DNA of 64,000 bases, from the NCBI RefSeq assembly GCF_000004075.3, contig NC_026657.2, forward strand, positions 33,714,732 through 33,778,731, written 5' to 3'. Positions 58,053 to 64,000 of this stretch are shown here, in pieces. The first letter of the stretch is position 1, and each line of letters begins with the position of its first letter. Both the position numbers and the translations under genes were made by a program. The DNA comes from Cucumis sativus (taxonomy: Eukaryota > Streptophyta > Magnoliopsida > Cucurbitales > Cucurbitaceae). Below the pieces are notes generated by a model that worked only from the letters and a program-made list of their open reading frames with translations, was not told where the DNA came from and made no database searches.

Positions 58053-60962
58053 CTCTTCCTTAAATAATGGGATGATACGTAAGACGAGTAATTATTTGGG
58101 GTTTGTTGAATGTGAGTTTGCTGACTTGGTTAATTAAAATGAGCATTGAACATGTGAGAATGTATTTGCACCAAATACACGTGATGGAAACAGAAAAAAT
58201 CACGGGCCCAAATGTTTGATGTGATATTTAATTAATGTGAAATGCGGAATTGGATATGATCCTTTTCAATTTTGAAAAGTGTTACCATCACTCCGTTTTC
58301 ACTCTGGATAACACACTTTAAACTATTTTCTAACTTTCAAATATTTCAAATCTCTCAATTTTAAATATGTATCAAAGAGACTTTAGAAAACGTTACGATC
58401 ACTCGATTTTAAACACGTATCGAAGATCGAAAGTTTATAGAAAATATTTTGAATTATTATACTTTTATTTTAAAATACTTTTGAAGTTTCCACGATATAT
58501 CATTATAAAAAAAAAATAAAAAAATATAAACTACTTTTAAAAGGTTAGTAAGTATATTTTCTTTCAGTTTTTTTTTTTTTTTCTATGTTTAGGAGGAATA
58601 CTAACATTCCTTATTAGTTGAAAATGTTTAAACCCATATACTATGGTTTTACATTATAAAGTAAAGGATGGTTTTCTATTTTATAACTTTAAACTCTAAT
58701 TTTACTAGATTATAATAGTTTATAGACCGCTATTATCGGTCCAGACTATTTTAATTACTACATTTTTTAGAGTGATATATAGATGTATCAATTTAGTTGA
58801 GATTGATATTCAAATAAACTTATTGGTCCTTGCTTCAAAAAAGAATTTGAAGAAAATATGATAAAATGAGACCAAGTGAAAATAGAAAATAATAAATATA
58901 ACCAGAAAAAAAAAAAACTCTTCTCACTAATTTCTCTCCATCTTATCTTATCCTCTAAATTTAAATTTTTGTACAAGTTTTCAAGTGATGTTGAGATGAA
59001 GGGATTTAAACCTCAAACCTCTTGATCCCAAAATATACAAATGAATTAATTAAATGAAGTTTTGCTAGATGTTTAATTTGTAGATTTATAATTTGAATAT
59101 GAATGATGATAAACTTTATCAATTTGATTAAATATAAGCATAAAATCAAATTTTGAAATACCTAAACCAACCAAAATTAAATATAATTGAGTACAGTTAA
59201 CCATCAAAATTTTGATACTAAAAGAAAATAGTTTCTTAAAACTCTTTCCAAAATTTAAAATTATATAAAGTCAAAAGGCATTTAATTGGGGTAAGATGAA
59301 GAAATGAGAGAAACATAAATTTAATGTTAAAAGTGTAAAAGAAAAGAAAAAAGTTCAAATGTTAACGTACAAAAGACAGCTCAACCATTCAAAACAAAAC
59401 CTTTTTGCCCTTGGAACCAAATCATTTATCTTCAAAACAAATATCCAATAGATATTTTGTTTGTTATATCAATTTAAAATTTAAATTCATAATTTTATTG
59501 ATTTAAAACTCTATTTTTTAAGTTAGGGTCTTTGATACAATTTTATAATTCTATATATAAATTAATTTGATTCCTCAACTTAATTTAATTTAGGTTTTGA
59601 CTATGGGTACCCCTGGGACCTTACCTCGTGGAAATTTTTGTCGTTTCTAATTGAAACCATGTCTTCATTTTTATCACTAGTGATTTGTGATGATTATATC
59701 TAATCAAATAAATTATATCATGACTTTTCTAGCCACCGAACATAAAGTGCATAATTATATATATAATTTGTTTTTCTACCTTAAAACTTATCTTTTTCTT
59801 TTTGGAAGTATAACACTGGTTAATTAGATGTGTCAACTAGGTAAACCCACGCTCTAGTTATAGTTTTGATATTTTCTATCCTAAACTTTTACTACAGTCT
59901 GTCACGTATGATGTATTTAGACTACAAAACATATATATAATAACTAATATATAAGATTAATTTTATGTCTATGGTGTATTTATTATATACATCCAGGAAG
60001 GAGAAAAGAGCTGATGGACCACCACCACCACCAATAACTAGACATCGTACATGTGTGCATAATGTTAGATTGGGCCAGTTAAAATATGTCGTGTACCCAT
60101 ACGGTTTTTCAAATTGATTCATTCAATTACGACTCGAATGAACCAAATACAATATATATAATCTAACTTAACTCAACTCTACTTTATCTCTTATATTGCC
60201 GTGATTAATGGAAATCATCGTTAGACAATAGGGCCAACATTAAAACAAGCTTAGATGTTGTTCTAGTCTCTTAAGGTGGTAATTAAGCGAGATCTAGATT
60301 AGGAAAATAAGCCAAATATAATGTAAGGGTATGTTTGGGAAGAGAGAGAATTTAATAATGTTGTTGGGAGATACGAGATAGTATAATTAGTGTATACAAA
60401 TTTTAGGATCACTTGGTTACTATTGAATTTGGTGTTCATAATTTTATTTTTCTTCGTATTTTTGCCTATCACTTTGAAAATTGGAACAAAGAAAATATTA
60501 TTTATTTATGTAATCTCATGTGTTATGTTCCTAGAACGTTTCGTGAGAGTCTTTTATATCTAGAATATTTAAAATTATCTTTCTAATTTAAAAATAATTT
60601 AATTTTCAACTTAAGCTTTTGTACGTGATTTAAGATGATGTTAAGACAGGTGGTTGAAGAAGATTCTGTGTTCAAGTTTCTGCAATGTTATTTGGTGAGT
60701 TACTATTGACTTTCACTCGATTTAAGCTTTTGGATCATTGATAATTTAATATTTTAATATTTTAAAATTTTATGTTTGTCTATTCTAATTACTTTAAAGT
60801 CTTTCATCTATTTTAAAGAAACATCAAATTCAACCAAAAAAACAAAACAAAACAAAACAAAGTAATTAATCATCAAATGAAGTTTATGTAATTGTTAATA
60901 AATTTAATTTTCAACAATAATGTCTTGTGCTTACTCTCACTTTAAACTTCTTTGAACCAACC

Positions 60963-61048
60963 CAAAACAATCCAACCAAACTAAAAACTAATCAAAATGG
61001 TGCTCTTCAAAACAATCCAACCAAACTAAAAACTAATCAAAATGGTGC
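60963..61048 (+). repeat. 45-bp tandem duplication
   Basis: CAAAACAATCCAACCAAACT... occurs twice with a 45-bp period (60,963 and 61,008); the copies are near identical. Confidence 0.85.
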
Positions 61049-63232
61049 CCTATTAAGAAGTTTAGAAGTTTAATTAGCTAAGGCAGCCAGTCCAGTCTAA
61101 TAATTTGAGCTATACGTAACAATTAAAGAAAAGAAAAGTGAATTCTTATCCAAATAATAAAGTAAAAAAAGTAGTAAACATAAGCAAATTGAATACGTAA
61201 TAATAAAAGAATTCAAAAGAAACTGAAAGAAGTGGAAGAAGCCAAATGAAAATTCATTAGGATTATTATCATGAAAAAGGTAAAGGGTAAGCTCAAATTC
61301 AAGCAATTGGAAGAAAAGAAAAGAAAAGAAAAAGGTATCGTTGGAAGCTCCATTATTGACATTTCAATAGACCTTTGTTTGGCTCTGTATAACAATCCAT
61401 ACAGCCATCACTTCGTCAAATTCTTGGCTGCTCAATTTTTTCTTTCTTTCATACTTTTAATAACAAACAAAAGAAAATTATTTCTTTTATTTTTTCCTTT
61501 ATAGGAAAATACAAAGTTATTGGGGTTTACAAAACAAGAAAAAGAAAAAAACAAAACAAAACAAAATTTCTTGTTGTCATTTGCATCAATATTGATTAAT
61601 TTGAGCTGATCGGGTTTATTATGTGCACATGCTTATTTTTTGTCAAAATCATGACATTCATAATTTTTTTAATAGAAAAGTAAAAATAAACTTAATGGTT
61701 TCTTTTAGAGTGGTTACTTCATTTCCTTTCACTTGTTTTCTTCCCTTTTCCCCCCTTAAATTAATACTAAATTATGACTTTGTTTTTTTAATTGCTTCAT
61801 ATATTTTTTTCACTTCCATCTCTATTATAATAAACTTCCTTATTCAATTCTAGTTATTGCTTTACATTTCTAACATTTCTAGCCCATTCATAGGAACTAA
61901 GGTGAATAATAATTCAAATAATCCAACAATTCCAACTACTCAACCCATATTATAAAGATTTGATTGGGTTAGGTTGGGTTCAAAATTTTGAGTTTTTTCA
62001 AGTTGGGTTGGGTTTCGAGTTGGATTGAAAAATTCGGTTCAATTCAATTCAACACAATTAATACTAAATATATTTTATATTTTAATTTTATTATTAATTT
62101 AGTAAAGATAAATTTAGGTCAAATGCTACCTTATACTTTCTTTTCTCTTTTTTTCACAATTGGACACCGAACACATAATTTGAGGGTTCAGTTAGAAATA
62201 CAGGTTATCCACTCAACCAACCTGAAAATATGGATTAGATTGAGGATGTGTCCAACCTAACTTGTTTACACCCTAACACAAAAGTCTATCATTTATAAAA
62301 AAAAGTTGTAAATATTTTCACATTATATATATATATGGTTTGTTATATTATTTTATTATTCTTGAAAAATTCATATATTTTGTTAAATAGGAAACCTTAG
62401 CGAAAGGGTTGTAAGTTTCTTTGATTTGAATTTTTAAAAATTAGAAAAACCAAAACGATTGGTATCCGTTTATTTTTTTTTAGGAAAAAGTATAATTAAT
62501 CTTTTGTTGCGATTTCTTTCTATATTTTATATTTTTTGAAAAGAAAATAAAGAATAACTATTTTGTTTGTACTGTTGTCTTCTTCTTGTTGTATATTCAG
62601 AAACTCCAGAGCTGATCTGAGAAAGCAAAAAGTGCCCAGACCACTAAGTTTAAAATCACTCAAAAAAATGGTGTTTTTTTTATTATTATTCTTCATATTT
62701 CATTTTATTTTTTCTTTTTAGTTTTTCAAAACTTTTGAAAAATTCAAATAAAACCCTATATATTGTTATTATTCTTTCATTTTCTAGGTTCTTCCGCAGA
62801 AGAATGTGGTTAGAAATATAGACAGAAATAAAATTTAAATCGAGTCCAAACCACGATAAAAGAATAATATTTGTCTTTATACAGAATTAATATTTGAAAA
62901 AAGTATATTAATTTTGAACGGTATAGACCAAAAAAAAGAGTGGTTTATGAATTCACTGAAAAGAAAACTCTGATGTGTCTCTAATTATATATTAGAGACT
63001 GTCAGTTTTGGTAGCTATACTGAGCCACTTTTCCTAAAACAACTATTTAATCTTTTTCTAAACATAAAGTAAGTTGTAACATTATAAATATCTTTTTCAA
63101 CTTTGATCGACTTTGAAATCTAAAGTTAACTTTCTCCCGAAAAAATTCTCAAATTGGGTTTTAAGATAGAAGTCGTATTTGTAGTTTTTTTTTTTCTTTT
63201 TCCGAAGTTAGTTTAGCTCAATAGTTAAATTA

Positions 63233-63286
63233 TGAAGTTGGATATAATATTTTGTTAATTCTGAAGTTGGATATAATATTTTGTTT
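63233..63286 (+). repeat. 28-bp tandem duplication
   Basis: GAAGTTGGATATAATATTTTGTT is repeated directly with a 28-bp period. Confidence 0.8.
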
Positions 63287-64000
63287 TCAAATTACTGGAC
63301 TTGTGTGTAAAATAAGATTCTTCTCTCTAAACTCTTAAGTTTTAGAGCTAATTAACAATGAAGCCAAACGGGTGAACCCAGGTGTGGATCGGCACTTTTG
63401 GCCGTTAACAGCCCTTTTGACAGGCAAAACACAAATCAAATGCCGGAAAAAGGATGAATTATTTCAAGAGGTCATTCGATCTGTCACTCTGACGAATGAG
63501 TTTCCCAAGTGGTTCCCAACTCGTCTTCAGTATCGAATTGACTCTGCCGGATTAAGTTGCTGGATTTCTTGTTGAAGGAGAAGTTGAGGTTGTTCTCGTT
63601 GCTGGAGACGGTGTTTATTTGTATCATTATGGTGTGTTCTATCCTTGTGGAGGGGGTTTTCGTTTAGTCTGTTGGTATTGTATTCTCTCAGACTATTTTC
63701 TAGTTAAGTTGGACTTTTCTGCTGGAAGGGTATTCTCATGTAAGCTTGCTTCTTTCCCTCAGGGTAAGAGTGAAGGTAAATCTGGGGAGTTTAGCCGCAC
63801 TAATGTATACCAAGAGCCAAGAGGTTCTACATTCAAATTCTTCACCCCCATTTACAATCAAAAGAAATTCGAAATTATAGTTGTCAAAATAATTTTAGTT
63901 TAGTAATCTTGGTTTCTGTCCCTAAATGTGAATTAAAAGCCCTCTTGGGTGAGATTCAATCCCTACTGCAAGTATACTGAGAAAAACTTTAAATTTTAGT

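Larger units (their letters stand above)
58053..64000. other. Intergenic region to the window end, no gene recognised
   Basis: AT-rich. It contains short tandem duplications (60,963-61,048; 63,233-63,286) and a GGGTTGGGTT-rich stretch at about 61,940-62,280 resembling the interior of the MITE at 39.9 kb. From 63,360 to 63,900 base composition is more balanced, with two open frames (63,372-63,575 and 63,619-63,903) that I do not recognise; they may belong to a retroelement or a gene continuing to the right. Confidence 0.5.

Overview
The window is AT-rich plant nuclear DNA. Introns have GT..AG borders, promoters carry plant-type TATA boxes, and there are Copia and LINE relics and MITE-like elements. 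Four things point to the cucumber family (Cucurbitaceae): two secreted T2 ribonucleases that closely resemble RNase MC1 of bitter gourd, CYP72A and AVT1 genes of eudicot type, and recurrent intergenic TCTATCnnnGATA motifs. The family assignment is an inference.

Layout, left to right. 47-166 is probably the last exon of a small, possibly tyrosine-sulfated, peptide precursor. 1.9-10.0 kb (minus) is a complete eight-exon plastid starch synthase II gene (SS2); one intron holds a LINE relic, and its N-terminal arm carries four 19-residue repeats. 10.8-24.7 kb is a segmentally duplicated block with three closely related F-box genes on the plus strand (12.3, 16.5 and 22.3 kb). Between the second and third lies a decayed partial copy of SS2, so an SS2-plus-F-box block was duplicated and then eroded. 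Old Copia and LINE pieces lie in the same units. 24.7-26.1 kb is an LTR-element remnant whose interior has a degenerate 44-bp tandem repeat.

27.1-34.0 kb holds an F-box 3' fragment, T2 RNase 1 (minus), a fourth and more diverged F-box gene (plus), and T2 RNase 2 (minus). Both RNases keep the catalytic histidines, a signal peptide, a basic net charge and a single intron at the same place. Several F-box genes of the F-box-plus-FBA type beside single-intron T2 RNase genes is the architecture of S-RNase self-incompatibility loci, where pistil RNase acts as cytotoxin and pollen SLF F-box proteins as its receptors. This S-locus-like cluster is the main find. Its function, relic or active, cannot be decided from one sequence.

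38.1-42.4 kb (minus) is an intact five-exon CYP72A cytochrome P450, followed at 45.8-48.9 kb by a broken tandem copy. 50.8-51.8 kb (minus) is a Myb/SANT-like (LIMYB/PIF-Harbinger type) gene. 52.3-53.9 kb (plus) is an intronless, decayed copy of a SAP-like/RRSVRLL plant gene, probably a processed pseudogene. A possible first exon of an unidentified minus-strand gene is at 54.0 kb. 55.6-57.9 kb (minus) is a three-exon AVT1-type vacuolar amino-acid transporter. The last 6 kb holds only AT-rich intergenic DNA and small repeats that I can recognise.
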